A DNA stretch of 64,000 bases from CAWEFA01 sp963851385 (GCA_963851385.1 CAWKPE010000015.1:248001-312000); one strand, 5' to 3'. Counted from the first letter of the stretch, positions 18,156 through 27,820 are shown. Program-made: numbers and translations. Notes: a model not told the origin generated them from the letters alone.

Positions 18156-18349
18156 AAAAATCCAATTGAAGCCTGTCTACAAAATAATATTAAAATATAA
18201 ATATTACAAAAATACAATAATGAAAAATATCTTTAAGAAATCCCAAAAAAGTTATGCTGCCAAAAATCATATATTATCTAAGTCGTACATTGATAAATTT
18301 TGCATATTTTTATATTCTTATTTTGGAAAAACTAAAATGTTGATATACA

Positions 18350-19351
18350 ATGAATTTACTTGAGCTCATAAAACAAAATGCAATAAAGAATTACAAACGC
18401 ATTGTATTGCCTGAAGGTTTAGAAGAAAGAACGCTGAAAGCTGCAGACGAAGTTTTAAATGAAAGTATTGCTCAATTAATTATAATTGGTAATAAGGAAA
18501 AAGTGAATGATGCAGCTAAAAAATTAGGCTTAAAAAACATCAATAAGGCTAATATTGTTGATCCACTAAAACATGAGAAAAAGGAAAAATACATTAATCT
18601 CATGGTAGAATTACGAAAAAATAAAGGGTTGACAAAAGATGAAGCAGCAAAATTAATTGAAAACCCATTATATCTGGGAACATTGATGATAAAAAGTGGT
18701 GACGTAGATGGTGAAGTTGCTGGGGCAATGAATGCAACAAGTGATGTTCTTAAGCCTGCCTTTCAATATGTTAAAACTTTACCTGGAATTAGTGTCGTTT
18801 CAGGTGCATTTATTATGATATTAAAAGATAAGGAATTTGGACAAGACGGAATGCTAATATTTGCCGATTGTGCGGTTCATCCGAATCCTACTGACAGAGA
18901 GTTGGCAGAAATTGCCGTTGCTACAGCGCGTACTACATTAGCCATAGCTGGTTTTGAACCTAAAATTGCTATGTTAAGTTTTTCAACTAAAGGAAGTGCT
19001 CATAACGAAATGTGCGATAAAGTGATTAGTGCTGCAAAAATTGCAAAAGAAATGAATCCAGATTTGCAAATTGATGGAGAATTGCAAGCAGATGCAGCAA
19101 TTATTCCTTCTATTGGAAAGAGTAAAGCGCCAGGAAGTAATATTGCGGGCTCTGCAAATGTTCTTATTTTTCCTACTCTTGATTCCGGAAATATAGCATA
19201 TAAATTAGTACAACGACTTGCTCATGCAGAAGCCATTGGACCTATTTTACAAGGTATGGCCGCTCCTATTAATGATTTATCTAGAGGCTGTTCTGTCAGC
19301 GATATTGTTAATATGATAGCAATTACATCAAATCAAGCTGCTGGCCAATAA
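18350..19351 (+). CDS. pta: Phosphate acetyltransferase
   Basis: Interconverts acetyl-CoA and acetyl phosphate, the first step of acetate formation with ATP gain. The short 333-residue form consists of the catalytic domain only, without the N-terminal DRTGG regulatory part of the enterobacterial enzyme. It has IVLPEGLEERTLKAA, a SGDVDGEVAGAMNATSDVL stretch, FADCAVHPNPTDRELAEIA, MLSFSTKGSAHNE and the end SRGCSVSDIVNMIAITSNQA. The ackA gene lies 1.2 kb downstream on the same strand with a 3-hydroxyacyl-CoA dehydrogenase gene between them. A related assignment (phosphate butyryltransferase) is given to the shorter paralogue at 21805. Confidence 0.94.
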   Translation: MNLLELIKQNAIKNYKRIVLPEGLEERTLKAADEVLNESIAQLIIIGNKEKVNDAAKKLGLKNINKANIVDPLKHEKKEKYINLMVELRKNKGLTKDEAAKLIENPLYLGTLMIKSGDVDGEVAGAMNATSDVLKPAFQYVKTLPGISVVSGAFIMILKDKEFGQDGMLIFADCAVHPNPTDRELAEIAVATARTTLAIAGFEPKIAMLSFSTKGSAHNEMCDKVISAAKIAKEMNPDLQIDGELQADAAIIPSIGKSKAPGSNIAGSANVLIFPTLDSGNIAYKLVQRLAHAEAIGPILQGMAAPINDLSRGCSVSDIVNMIAITSNQAAGQ

Positions 19352-19478
19352 ATGCCAGCATTTTTGTTTTATTAACACCATAATAGTTTTTTAATTTTCT
19401 ACTTAAAAATTTTTAAATATTTGAACTAATTAAAATTATTATTGCAACTTTTTAATGTTAAAATAATTTAATAAAAAC

Positions 19479-20447
19479 ATGTCAGAATCATTAGAAGATT
19501 ATGCGTTGACGCGAAAAGTAAACAGAAAAGGCACACTTCAAAAAATAGGAATAGTAGGTTGCGGTGAAATGGGCCAGGAAATATGTAGAATAGTGAGCCA
19601 ATTTGGGATGGAAGCTCTATTTCTAGATATCTCTGAAGAAAAAGTCAAAATGATTTATGAATTGATTGTACAGCAACTTGATGATGAGATTAACCGATGG
19701 GGACTAACTTCAAGCGATAAAAAAGTTATTTTATCTAGAATAAAGGGTTCTACTGATTACAATGAACTAGCAGACTGTGACATTATTCTTGAATCTGTCA
19801 ATTCAAAAAAACCTGGAAGCAATCTTGAATTGCGAAAAGATGTGTTCAGAAGAATAGAAGCTGTAGTTGCTCCTGAGACTATTATAGCAAGTAACAATTC
19901 AACCCTTATGATATCTGAAATAGCTTCAGTACTTGAACATCCTGATAGAGCTATAGGATTACATTTCATGAGTCCGGCAACTACAGTTAAGATTGTTGAA
20001 GTAATCAAGGGCATTGAAACAAGCCATAAAACTTACGAAACAGTTTGCAAGTTTGCTAAAATGATTGAAAGAAGAGTAATTAATATTAATGAATCTCCTG
20101 GCCATATTAGTACCAGACTTATTGTTACACTTATTAATGAAGCGTGCGAACTTTTATTAGAAGGAGTTTCTTCAGTTGAATCTATCGATAAAACTATGAA
20201 ACAAGGTTATGGCATGCAATTTGGTCCCTTTGAATTAGCTGATCGTATAGGATTAGATAAAGTCGTAAAATGGATGGATAATTTATATCAAGAATACGGT
20301 TTAATGAAGTTTAAAGCTTCTCCCGTTATTAAGCGCCTTGCAAGGGCCAATTATCTCGGGAAAAAAACTGGAAAAGGATTTTATCGTTATGAAGAAGGCA
20401 AAATGGTTGGAGAAACAATTATGAGTGCTGAATTTAAACTTCAATAA
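19479..20447 (+). CDS. 3-hydroxyacyl-CoA dehydrogenase family protein (3-hydroxybutyryl-CoA dehydrogenase-like)
   Basis: 322 residues with the two-domain fold of bacterial Hbd/PaaH proteins. The NAD-binding turn is GIVGCGEMGQEI. The catalytic region has ASNNSTLMIS (Ser), GLHFMSPATTVKIVEV (the His-Glu pair) and a C-terminal FGPFELADRIGLD and YLGKKTGKGFYRY. The normally conserved Asn in SPGFVVNR is Thr here (SPGHISTR), an unusual change next to the substrate. It would act on acetoacetyl-CoA or another 3-oxoacyl-CoA; its place between pta and the ackA-ptb-buk genes fits butyrate-type fermentation. A thiolase, crotonase or butyryl-CoA dehydrogenase is not in the window. Confidence 0.82.
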   Translation: MSESLEDYALTRKVNRKGTLQKIGIVGCGEMGQEICRIVSQFGMEALFLDISEEKVKMIYELIVQQLDDEINRWGLTSSDKKVILSRIKGSTDYNELADCDIILESVNSKKPGSNLELRKDVFRRIEAVVAPETIIASNNSTLMISEIASVLEHPDRAIGLHFMSPATTVKIVEVIKGIETSHKTYETVCKFAKMIERRVININESPGHISTRLIVTLINEACELLLEGVSSVESIDKTMKQGYGMQFGPFELADRIGLDKVVKWMDNLYQEYGLMKFKASPVIKRLARANYLGKKTGKGFYRYEEGKMVGETIMSAEFKLQ

Positions 20448-20556
20448 TCGAATTGATTATTATCAATATATATTTTTATTATTTAAATTTTTAGTACAAG
20501 TACTTAATAATATCTTATTTATTTATTTATTTATTTTTATAATTAAATATATACGA

Positions 20557-21789
20557 ATGAAAATTATTGTTTTGAATTGCGGGAGTTCTTCAATAAAATA
20601 CCAGTTGTTTGATATGACTAACCATAACGTAATGGCTAAAGGGATTGTGGAAAAGGTTGGTTTACATGGCTCATTCTTAAAATATGAACCTTTTGAAAAA
20701 GAAGCTATTAAACTCGAAGGAGAAATAATCGACCATCAATCTGGTATTGAATATGTATTAGGCATATTAAGTAGTAAAAAAAGAGGTGTTATTAAGAATT
20801 TTGAAGAAATTGATGCTGTTGGCCATAGAGTAGTTTTAGGAGGTGAGGAATTTAAAGAAAGTGCATACATCGATGATCATGTAATACAAAAAATTGAAGA
20901 ATTTGTTACACTTGCCCCTTTACATAATCCTGCAAACTTAAAAGGCATTTATGCTATGCAGGCATTATTACCTGAGACTCCACAGGTTGCCACATTTGAT
21001 ACTGCCTTTCATCAGACTATGCCTGAATATGCTTATATGTATGCTATACCATATTCTCTTTATAAAAAATATGGAATCAGACGCTATGGATTTCATGGAA
21101 CAAGTCATAGATATGTTTCACAAAAAGCTTGTGAAATACTTAAGGTAGATTACAATACTCAAAAAATAATTACTTGTCATTTAGGGAATGGAGCATCTGT
21201 AGCTGCTATTAAAAATGGAAAATCTGTTGATACTTCAATGGGACTAACTCCTGCTGAAGGACTAATAATGGGTTCACGTTGCGGTGATATTGATCCTGGT
21301 TTACTTCCGTTTATTATGGGTAAAGAAGCTATTGATATTCCAACGGCAAATACATTGATTAATAAGCATAGTGGAATGTTGGGAATTACTGGTATTTCTT
21401 CAGATATGCGTGAAATTTATGAAGCAGCTTATAAAAACAATCATGAACGGGCAAAACTTGGCCTAGACATGTACCATTACCGGATTCGTAAGTATATTGG
21501 TTCATATGCTGTTACGATGGGAGGTGTAGATATCATCGTTTTTACTGGAGGCATCGGTGAAAATTCAGTTGAATCAAGATATGAAATTTGTAAAAATCTT
21601 GAATTTATGGGTGTTGATTTTGACGAGAGGGCAAATATTGGTCTTAGAGGCAAAGAAATATTAATTACAACACCCAAATCTAAAGTTAAGGTAATGGTAG
21701 TTATGACAAACGAAGAACTTGTAATTGCCCAAGATACAATGGAAATCGTAAAAAATCTTAAATCAAGACCTAGAAATCTTTTATGGTAA
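20557..21789 (+). CDS. ackA: Acetate kinase
   Basis: Acetate kinase makes acetate and ATP from acetyl phosphate. The 410-residue protein has VLNCGSSSIKYQLF at the start, the HGTSHRYVSQKA motif, HLGNGASVAAI, MGLTPAEGLIMGSRCGDIDPG and FTGGIGENSV. An in-frame ATG at 20425 would add 44 hydrophobic residues overlapping the previous stop; acetate kinases start directly at MKIIVLNCGSS, so 20557 is chosen. It is followed 15 bases later by ptb, then buk, forming one acid-kinase operon. Confidence 0.96.
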   Translation: MKIIVLNCGSSSIKYQLFDMTNHNVMAKGIVEKVGLHGSFLKYEPFEKEAIKLEGEIIDHQSGIEYVLGILSSKKRGVIKNFEEIDAVGHRVVLGGEEFKESAYIDDHVIQKIEEFVTLAPLHNPANLKGIYAMQALLPETPQVATFDTAFHQTMPEYAYMYAIPYSLYKKYGIRRYGFHGTSHRYVSQKACEILKVDYNTQKIITCHLGNGASVAAIKNGKSVDTSMGLTPAEGLIMGSRCGDIDPGLLPFIMGKEAIDIPTANTLINKHSGMLGITGISSDMREIYEAAYKNNHERAKLGLDMYHYRIRKYIGSYAVTMGGVDIIVFTGGIGENSVESRYEICKNLEFMGVDFDERANIGLRGKEILITTPKSKVKVMVVMTNEELVIAQDTMEIVKNLKSRPRNLLW

Positions 21790-21804
21790 ACTGAGTTCTA
21801 TTAT

Positions 21805-22701
21805 ATGGTTTTAACAGCTCTAGATCAAATCCTTGAAAAGACGTCCTATATTAAACCTAAAAAGGTTGTAGTAGTTTCTGCAGAGGAACAGCATGTTCTT
21901 GAGGCAATTAAAATGTCTACGATTAAAGGTATTACCTCTCCTATATTGATTGGTACTTCTAATAAGATCAAAGAAATTTCCAAATTGATAGATTTTGATA
22001 TAAGTTCTTTTGAAGTTTTCCACCAACCAGATTCAATAAAAGCGTCAAAAGAGGCCGTGGGACTTATCCATAATAATAAGGCAGATATTATAATGAAAGG
22101 AATGGTTTCAACATCGACCTTACTGAAAGAAGTCGTTGATCGTATAAGTGGAATTAGTGATGAAAGCTTACTTAGCCATATTGCTATATGCCAGATGCCA
22201 GGATATCATAAATTGCTTACTATAACTGACGCTGCAATGAATATAAAGCCTAGTTTTGATGAAAAAATACAAATCATAAAAAATGCAATAAAACTCTTGA
22301 ATACTTTAGGTTACCAGGTACCTAAAGTAGCTATTTTATGTCCAATTGAAAAGGAAAATCCAAAAATTGAGTCTACTATGCATGCGACCATGTTGACCAA
22401 GATGAATAAAAATGGACAGATAACAGGATGTGTAATAGAAGGTCCGTTAGCTCTAGACAATATTCTCTCAAAAGATGCTGCTATAAAAAAAGGAATTCAA
22501 AGTGAAGTTGTCGGAGATGCAGATATAATATTAGCACCAGACCTAGACTCGGGCAATATTCTTTACAAATCTATAGTTTATCTGGCCGGAGGAATTGTTG
22601 CTGCTGTTATTACAGGCGCTTCGGTTCCAATTATTTTGACTTCAAGGGCAGATTCAGCGTTAAGTAAGTTTTATTCAATTGCCTTGGCAACCACTATTTA
22701 A
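21805..22701 (+). CDS. ptb: Phosphate butyryltransferase
   Basis: 298 residues, homologous to phosphate acetyltransferase but in the shorter Ptb subgroup. It has KGITSPILIGTSNKI, ADIIMKGMVSTSTLLKEVVD, TDAAMNIKPSFDEK and the end APDLDSGNILYKS and ILTSRADSALSKFYSIALA. It converts butyryl-CoA (or isobutyryl/isovaleryl-CoA) to the acyl phosphate. It sits directly before buk, the partner kinase, which makes this assignment firm over a second Pta. The broad chain-length range of Ptb/Buk fits with the branched-chain-type oxoacid dehydrogenase at 36.8-40.2 kb. Confidence 0.92.
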   Translation: MVLTALDQILEKTSYIKPKKVVVVSAEEQHVLEAIKMSTIKGITSPILIGTSNKIKEISKLIDFDISSFEVFHQPDSIKASKEAVGLIHNNKADIIMKGMVSTSTLLKEVVDRISGISDESLLSHIAICQMPGYHKLLTITDAAMNIKPSFDEKIQIIKNAIKLLNTLGYQVPKVAILCPIEKENPKIESTMHATMLTKMNKNGQITGCVIEGPLALDNILSKDAAIKKGIQSEVVGDADIILAPDLDSGNILYKSIVYLAGGIVAAVITGASVPIILTSRADSALSKFYSIALATTI

Positions 22702-22724
22702 GAATAATTATATATTATAACATT

Positions 22725-23801
22725 ATGGAAAACAATAGGATATTGGTGATCAATCCAGGTTCTACTTCTACTAAAATAGCAGTATATCAAAATTATACTC
22801 CATTATTTTTGAAATGTATCAATCACCCAATTGAACAATTAAGAAAACTGGGAAAAATTGCTGGCCAATACGAATTCAGAAAAAATATAATATTAAGTGA
22901 GTTAAATCATGCTGAAATAGAATTAGAAAGTATAACTGTTGTTATTGGTCGTGGAGGACTTGTTAAACCTATTGAATCGGGAATATATGAAGTAAATGAT
23001 GCCATGTTAAAAGATCTTAAGGACGGTTTCCTGGGAGAACATGCAAGTAATCTAGGAGGATTGATTGCTCATGATTTAGCAAAATCACTTCCTAATGCAC
23101 GTGCACTCATTGCAGATCCAGTAGTTGTTGATGAATTACAAGACGTTGCGAGAATAGCTGGGCATCCATTATTTAAAAGATATTCCATTTTTCATGCACT
23201 GAATCAAAAGGCAATTGCCCAAAGTTATGCATATTCGCATGATAAAAAATACGAAGAACTTAATCTAATTGTAGCTCATTTAGGTGGGGGCATTTCTGTT
23301 GGTGCTCACTGCAGAGGGAAAGTCATTGATGTAAATAATGCATTAGATGGTGAAGGTCCATTTTCTCCTGAAAGAAGTGGTACTATACCTGCCGGACAGT
23401 TAGTTAATCTTTGTTATTCTGACAAATATAAAAGAGAGGACGTCAAAAATATGATTGTTGGCGAAGGGGGGCTAATAGCATATCTGGGCACTAATGATGC
23501 ATATAAAGTAGAACTTCAAGCTCGTGCAGGTGATAAACATGCTCAATTGATTCAGGATGCCATGAGTTATCAGGTTGGAAAATCAATTGGAGAAATGGCT
23601 GCCGTATTGAAGGGTGAAGTTGATGCGATTCTGCTTACTGGAGGAATTGCAAATAATTCGGTGGTCACTGATTATATTAAAAATATGATAAAATTTATAG
23701 CTCAGGTTATTGTTTATCCTGGAGACGATGAAATGAAAGCCCTTGCACAAAACGCTTTAAGAGTAATTAAAGGTGAAGTTCAATGTAAGGTTTATAAATA
23801 A
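22725..23801 (+). CDS. buk: Butyrate kinase
   Basis: A 358-residue member of the acetate/butyrate kinase family. It has LVINPGSTSTKIAVYQN at the start, DPVVVDELQDVARIAGHP, the family-typical AHLGGGISVGAH, ALDGEGPFSPERSGTIPAGQL and LTGGIANN. It makes butyrate or a branched short-chain acid plus ATP from the acyl phosphate supplied by Ptb. It is the last gene of the ackA-ptb-buk group and is convergent with sucD. Confidence 0.95.
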   Translation: MENNRILVINPGSTSTKIAVYQNYTPLFLKCINHPIEQLRKLGKIAGQYEFRKNIILSELNHAEIELESITVVIGRGGLVKPIESGIYEVNDAMLKDLKDGFLGEHASNLGGLIAHDLAKSLPNARALIADPVVVDELQDVARIAGHPLFKRYSIFHALNQKAIAQSYAYSHDKKYEELNLIVAHLGGGISVGAHCRGKVIDVNNALDGEGPFSPERSGTIPAGQLVNLCYSDKYKREDVKNMIVGEGGLIAYLGTNDAYKVELQARAGDKHAQLIQDAMSYQVGKSIGEMAAVLKGEVDAILLTGGIANNSVVTDYIKNMIKFIAQVIVYPGDDEMKALAQNALRVIKGEVQCKVYK

Positions 23802-23841
23802 TTTAATTTTAGTTAATTAAATTAACAATTAGAAAATTTTA

Positions 23842-24720
23842 TTAAATTCTATTATTAAGTGCTTTTATCATTGTAGATCCAATATCTGCGGGTGATTGCA
23901 CTACATGAATTCCACATTCTAAGAGATGTTGTTTCTTAGTCATGGCAGTATCTTCCTTACTTCCTACTATCGCCCCAGCATGTCCCATTCTGCGATCTTT
24001 AGGCGCAGTTTGCCCTGCTATAAACCCTACAACCGGTTTAGTTCCATTATCTTTAATCCAATATGCGGCATCTGTTTCCATGCTTCCACCAATCTCTCCT
24101 ATAATTATCATTCCATTAGTATCTTGATCATTCATTAGCAATTTAATTATGTCTAAAATTGAGGATCCTACTATTGGATCACCACCAATACCGATACAAG
24201 TGGATTGGCCTAAACCAGCTTGGCTAACTTGATAAACAGCTTCGTAAGTTAATGTACCTGAGCGCGATATGATACCTATATTTCCTTTTTTGTGAATGAA
24301 TCCGGGCATGATACCTACTTTAGCTTCTTCGGGAGTTATTATACCAGGGCAATTTGGACCAATAAGCATTACTTTTTTGTCACTTAAAAAAGATTTGACC
24401 TTTACCATGTCAGCAATTGGTATTCCTTCAGTAATAGCAACTATCAGGTCAATTCCTTCTTCACCAGCTTCCATTATTGCATCAGCAGCATAAGCCGCAG
24501 GAACAAAAATTACCGAAACGTTAGCTCCCGTTTTTTTCTTTGCTTCATAAACACTGTTAAAAACAGGTCTTTCTAAATGCAGTTCACCTCCTTTTCCAGG
24601 AGTAACTCCACCGACAATTTTTGTACCGTATTCTATCATTTGTTTTGAGTGAAACGTACTCTCTCGGCCAGTGAATCCTTGAACTATAACCCTAGATTGC
24701 TTATTTATTAATATACTCAT
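23842..24720 (-). CDS. sucD: Succinate-CoA ligase, alpha subunit
   Basis: SucD carries the phosphohistidine of succinyl-CoA synthetase, interconverting succinyl-CoA and succinate with nucleotide triphosphate. The 292-residue protein has VQGFTGRESTFHSKQM (CoA-binding), IGPNCPGIITP, SRSGTLTYEAV, CIGIGGDPIVG and the phospho-His site RRMGHAGAIVGS. The beta subunit gene (sucC), usually adjacent, is not present on either side. It is preceded by the promoter element TAATTTTG. Confidence 0.95.
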   Translation of the reverse strand: MSILINKQSRVIVQGFTGRESTFHSKQMIEYGTKIVGGVTPGKGGELHLERPVFNSVYEAKKKTGANVSVIFVPAAYAADAIMEAGEEGIDLIVAITEGIPIADMVKVKSFLSDKKVMLIGPNCPGIITPEEAKVGIMPGFIHKKGNIGIISRSGTLTYEAVYQVSQAGLGQSTCIGIGGDPIVGSSILDIIKLLMNDQDTNGMIIIGEIGGSMETDAAYWIKDNGTKPVVGFIAGQTAPKDRRMGHAGAIVGSKEDTAMTKKQHLLECGIHVVQSPADIGSTMIKALNNRI

Positions 24721-24739
24721 ACTATGTTTTTCATTATGC

Positions 24740-24747
24740 CAAAATTA
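24740..24747 (-). promoter_or_regulatory. TAnnTTTG -7 element for sucD
   Basis: TAATTTTG on the minus strand, predicted to start transcription about 13 bases before the sucD ATG. Confidence 0.45.
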
Positions 24748-24979
24748 ATTGAAATAGACGACAATACCGAATATGATTAATATATGTTAGGCTAGCTAAA
24801 ATCTTAAATTAGTTCAAAAAAAAATTACGTTTGCATTATATTACTTAGTCTTCTGGCTCGCTTCATTAATATTAATTTAGTAATACTTGTAAAGGCTTTA
24901 TAATTAAACTTTAATTGTCATATTAAAGTTTAAATTTCATAATGACTGAATTGAATAATCTCATAGTATAAGTAATCCT

Positions 24980-24987
24980 TATCTTTG
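24980..24987 (+). promoter_or_regulatory. TAnnTTTG -7 element for mnmE
   Basis: TATCTTTG on the plus strand, about 19 bases before the mnmE start; the same octamer occurs in the leuA promoter. Confidence 0.5.
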
Positions 24988-25005
24988 TATCATAATTTAT
25001 GAGAA

Positions 25006-26400
25006 ATGATTGATGAATCTACTATATGTGCAATAGCTACTCCTCCGGGTACAGGTGCAATTTCAATTATACGCCTTTCAGGAAAAGATTCAATTTTCAT
25101 AGTTGATAAGTTGTATCGTTCTCCGAAAAATAGAAAAAAGTTGATACTTCAAGGACCGAATACTGTTCATTATGGAAGTATTTTATATAAGAGTCAACTT
25201 ATAGACCAGGTATTAATAACTATTTTTAAAGCTCCACATTCTTACACTGGTGAAGATGTCGTTGAAATATCTTGTCATGGATCAGAGTACATACAGCAAA
25301 GAATCATGGAAATATTAATAATGAGTGGAGCAAAACAAGCTCAACCTGGTGAATTTACATTACGTGCATTTCTCAATGGTAAAATGGATTTATCACAATC
25401 TGAAGCAGTAGCTGATCTAATCAGTTCAAAAAGTAAAACTCTTCATGATGCTGCATTAAAACAGATTCGAGGAGGTTTTTCAAACGAAATTTCTCTACTT
25501 AGAGAAAAACTTTTACAATTTTCTTCACTTATTGAATTAGAACTTGATTTTAGTGAAGAAGATGTAAATTTTGCCGATCGGAAAGAACTCAAAGAACAAA
25601 TTATTAGTATCCAGTCAATAGTAAAACAATTATTGGAGTCTTTCAAATTCGGGAATGTAGTTAAAAATGGTGTTCCGGTAGCTATTATAGGTAAGCCCAA
25701 TGTGGGTAAATCGACTCTGCTAAATACTTTATTGAACGAAGAAAAGGCCATAGTATCTGAAATACCTGGTACTACTAGAGATGTAATAGAAGATACAATC
25801 AACCTTGAAGGAATTATTTTCAGGTTTATTGATACTGCAGGAATTCGACAACCTTTAGATAAAATAGAATCACTTGGAATTGAACGTACATATGAAAATA
25901 TACGTAAAGCAATAATTATTCTTTACATGGCCGAAGCTAATGATTCCATTGAGACAATAACTGAACAAATCAATAAATTGCCTTTACTGGAAGAACAAAA
26001 GCTAGTAGTTGTAATTAATAAAATAGATACCCTCAATAACGACTTATTAATAAAGAAGTTTAAAAATATAAAATTCAGAGATAAATATCCTATTATTCTG
26101 ATTTCTGCTAAAAGAAAACTGAATGTAAATAAAATTATTCAATTATTAGTAGAATTAATTAAGTATAACAATCAATTATTCAATGATATAATTGTAATAA
26201 ATATCAGGCATTTCGAATCACTAAAAGGTACTTTTGAGGCCGGGGAAAGAGTTGTAAACGGATTGAATACTAATATTCCAGGCGATCTTTTAGCTCAGGA
26301 TCTAAGAGAAATGATTTATTACCTAGGAACAATTACAGGAGAAATTACCACAGATGAGATTCTTGGAAATATTTTTAAAAATTTCTGTATCGGAAAGTAA
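25006..26400 (+). CDS. mnmE: tRNA U34 carboxymethylaminomethyl GTPase MnmE
   Basis: MnmE, with MnmG, modifies the wobble uridine of several tRNAs. The 464-residue protein has the N-terminal tetrahydrofolate-binding domain (ICAIATPPGTGAISIIRLSG, TGEDVVEISCHGS) and a helical region. The central G domain carries GKPNVGKSTLLN, IPGTTRDVIED, DTAGIR and NKID. The chain ends in FCIGK, with the catalytic C-terminal Cys. It is a single gene with its own promoter element. Confidence 0.96.
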   Translation: MIDESTICAIATPPGTGAISIIRLSGKDSIFIVDKLYRSPKNRKKLILQGPNTVHYGSILYKSQLIDQVLITIFKAPHSYTGEDVVEISCHGSEYIQQRIMEILIMSGAKQAQPGEFTLRAFLNGKMDLSQSEAVADLISSKSKTLHDAALKQIRGGFSNEISLLREKLLQFSSLIELELDFSEEDVNFADRKELKEQIISIQSIVKQLLESFKFGNVVKNGVPVAIIGKPNVGKSTLLNTLLNEEKAIVSEIPGTTRDVIEDTINLEGIIFRFIDTAGIRQPLDKIESLGIERTYENIRKAIIILYMAEANDSIETITEQINKLPLLEEQKLVVVINKIDTLNNDLLIKKFKNIKFRDKYPIILISAKRKLNVNKIIQLLVELIKYNNQLFNDIIVINIRHFESLKGTFEAGERVVNGLNTNIPGDLLAQDLREMIYYLGTITGEITTDEILGNIFKNFCIGK

Positions 26401-26682
26401 CTGTTAATAATAAAGTATAAGTTAATAAAATTCATTTGTGCTAATTAGCATTATTTGAACAGAATCATCGATTTATTCCTTTTTTTAATAAATCTTTGTC
26501 GGCTCTATCAGATTTTTTAAAGATTTTTAAATATATTAAGAAGAAATAACTCTGTTACAGGTAAAATCATTATTAAAATAAAAATATGAGACAAAAGTAT
26601 TGAACGTTTTAGAGTTATTTCAACCAATATTCATCTCTTTTTTTATATCTTTAAATGAATAATTTGAAATACTATATACTCT

Positions 26683-27747
26683 ATGTCAAAAGCTGAATAT
26701 ATTTGGGCAATAGGTGATATACATGGTTACGCTTCCTCATTGATCCCATTATTAAATCACATAGATGAATTTAACACCAAGCGCATTATTTATTTAGGAG
26801 ATTACATTGATCGTGGTCCTGAACCAAAAAAAGTAATTGATCTTGTTCTTGAGCGAAAATGGGACACAATTACTTTAATGGGAAATCACGAAATGATGCT
26901 TCATAATTCTATTGCCGGTGGAAGCCAAAGCAGACAAGCCGTCTTTACATGGAGTCAAAACGGATATGAAACTACTCTTAAAGATTTTGGAGCAGGAGAT
27001 GTTGATTCATTGAACAAAATACTTGAAAAACAATATATTGATTTTTTTAATTCACTTAGTTTATTTCATACTGAAACATTCGAGACTGGTAACAAATCCG
27101 TTGACTTGCTATTTTCTCACGCTGGTCCATTTTTAAACTTCCCTCTAGAAGAGCAACTGAACATAAAAAACTTCGATGATTTTAACAAGTATTTACAGGA
27201 AAAAAATTTAAGCCCTGATCAATCCTGCTTATGGAACAATGATGAATTATTACAGGAAAGCATGTCTTCCTGGGGAAATTACCTATTGATTCATGGACAC
27301 ATGCGCACACAATATCGCCGCAACAGGAACCGGCTACAATATGGAAAAAAAGAAAAAAATTACAATTATGATCTGTTAGATATTCCCAATCCTCTTTATT
27401 TTCCTGGAGGTGCTGCTGTATCGGCCCTAGATATTGACACTGGAATTGATATTGGTGGAAAGCTTACTGCCGTTGGATTTTCCAATGAAAATATTGATTT
27501 TAAAAGAGGTAAAATGCTAATTAAAGTGATCCAGGTAGATTCAGAACGACGTAGTAAAACAATACAATCTGTTGTTTATGATCTCACTTTACCTTTTACA
27601 GATGAAATTAGTGGTTTCAGAAAATTCATGAATAAAATTTTTAAATCAAAGAAAAAGAAGAAAGCTCCTCCTCCACCTAAACCGCGTCCAAATCCTTATG
27701 CTCATCCTACTCCTGTTAAACATGGACATAAGCCGCACAAAAAATAA
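26683..27747 (+). CDS. PPP-family metallophosphatase with basic Pro/His tail
   Basis: A 354-residue phosphoprotein-phosphatase-type enzyme. It has the metal-binding signatures GDIHGYASS, GDYIDRGPEPK and GNHEMML, plus later His residues in SHAGP and IHGHMRTQ. The fold is that of bacterial PrpA/ApaH-like phosphatases; it could act on phosphoproteins, but the substrate is unknown. The last 40 residues are unusual: KSKKKKKAPPPPKPRPNPY followed by HPTPVKHGHKPHKK, a lysine/proline/histidine-rich tail, probably disordered and able to bind acidic partners, membrane lipids or metal. It converges with leuB. Confidence 0.85.
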   Translation: MSKAEYIWAIGDIHGYASSLIPLLNHIDEFNTKRIIYLGDYIDRGPEPKKVIDLVLERKWDTITLMGNHEMMLHNSIAGGSQSRQAVFTWSQNGYETTLKDFGAGDVDSLNKILEKQYIDFFNSLSLFHTETFETGNKSVDLLFSHAGPFLNFPLEEQLNIKNFDDFNKYLQEKNLSPDQSCLWNNDELLQESMSSWGNYLLIHGHMRTQYRRNRNRLQYGKKEKNYNYDLLDIPNPLYFPGGAAVSALDIDTGIDIGGKLTAVGFSNENIDFKRGKMLIKVIQVDSERRSKTIQSVVYDLTLPFTDEISGFRKFMNKIFKSKKKKKAPPPPKPRPNPYAHPTPVKHGHKPHKK

Positions 27748-27761
27748 GTATTTCATTTTGA

Positions 27762-27799
27762 AATAATAGAGACAAAGTATAAACCTCGTCTCTATTATT
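27762..27799. terminator. 12-bp hairpin between convergent genes
   Basis: AATAATAGAGAC (27762-27773) and its perfect complement (27788-27799) with a 14-base loop, placed between the phosphatase gene and leuB, which face each other. It probably ends both transcripts, although neither side has a long T run. Confidence 0.65.
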
Positions 27800-27820
27800 A
27801 TGTTGTGTCTTATGACTACG

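Noticed and set aside
18166..18363. A 65-codon frame before pta
   Set aside because: Lysine/tyrosine-rich random composition, overlapping the pta start; no motif.
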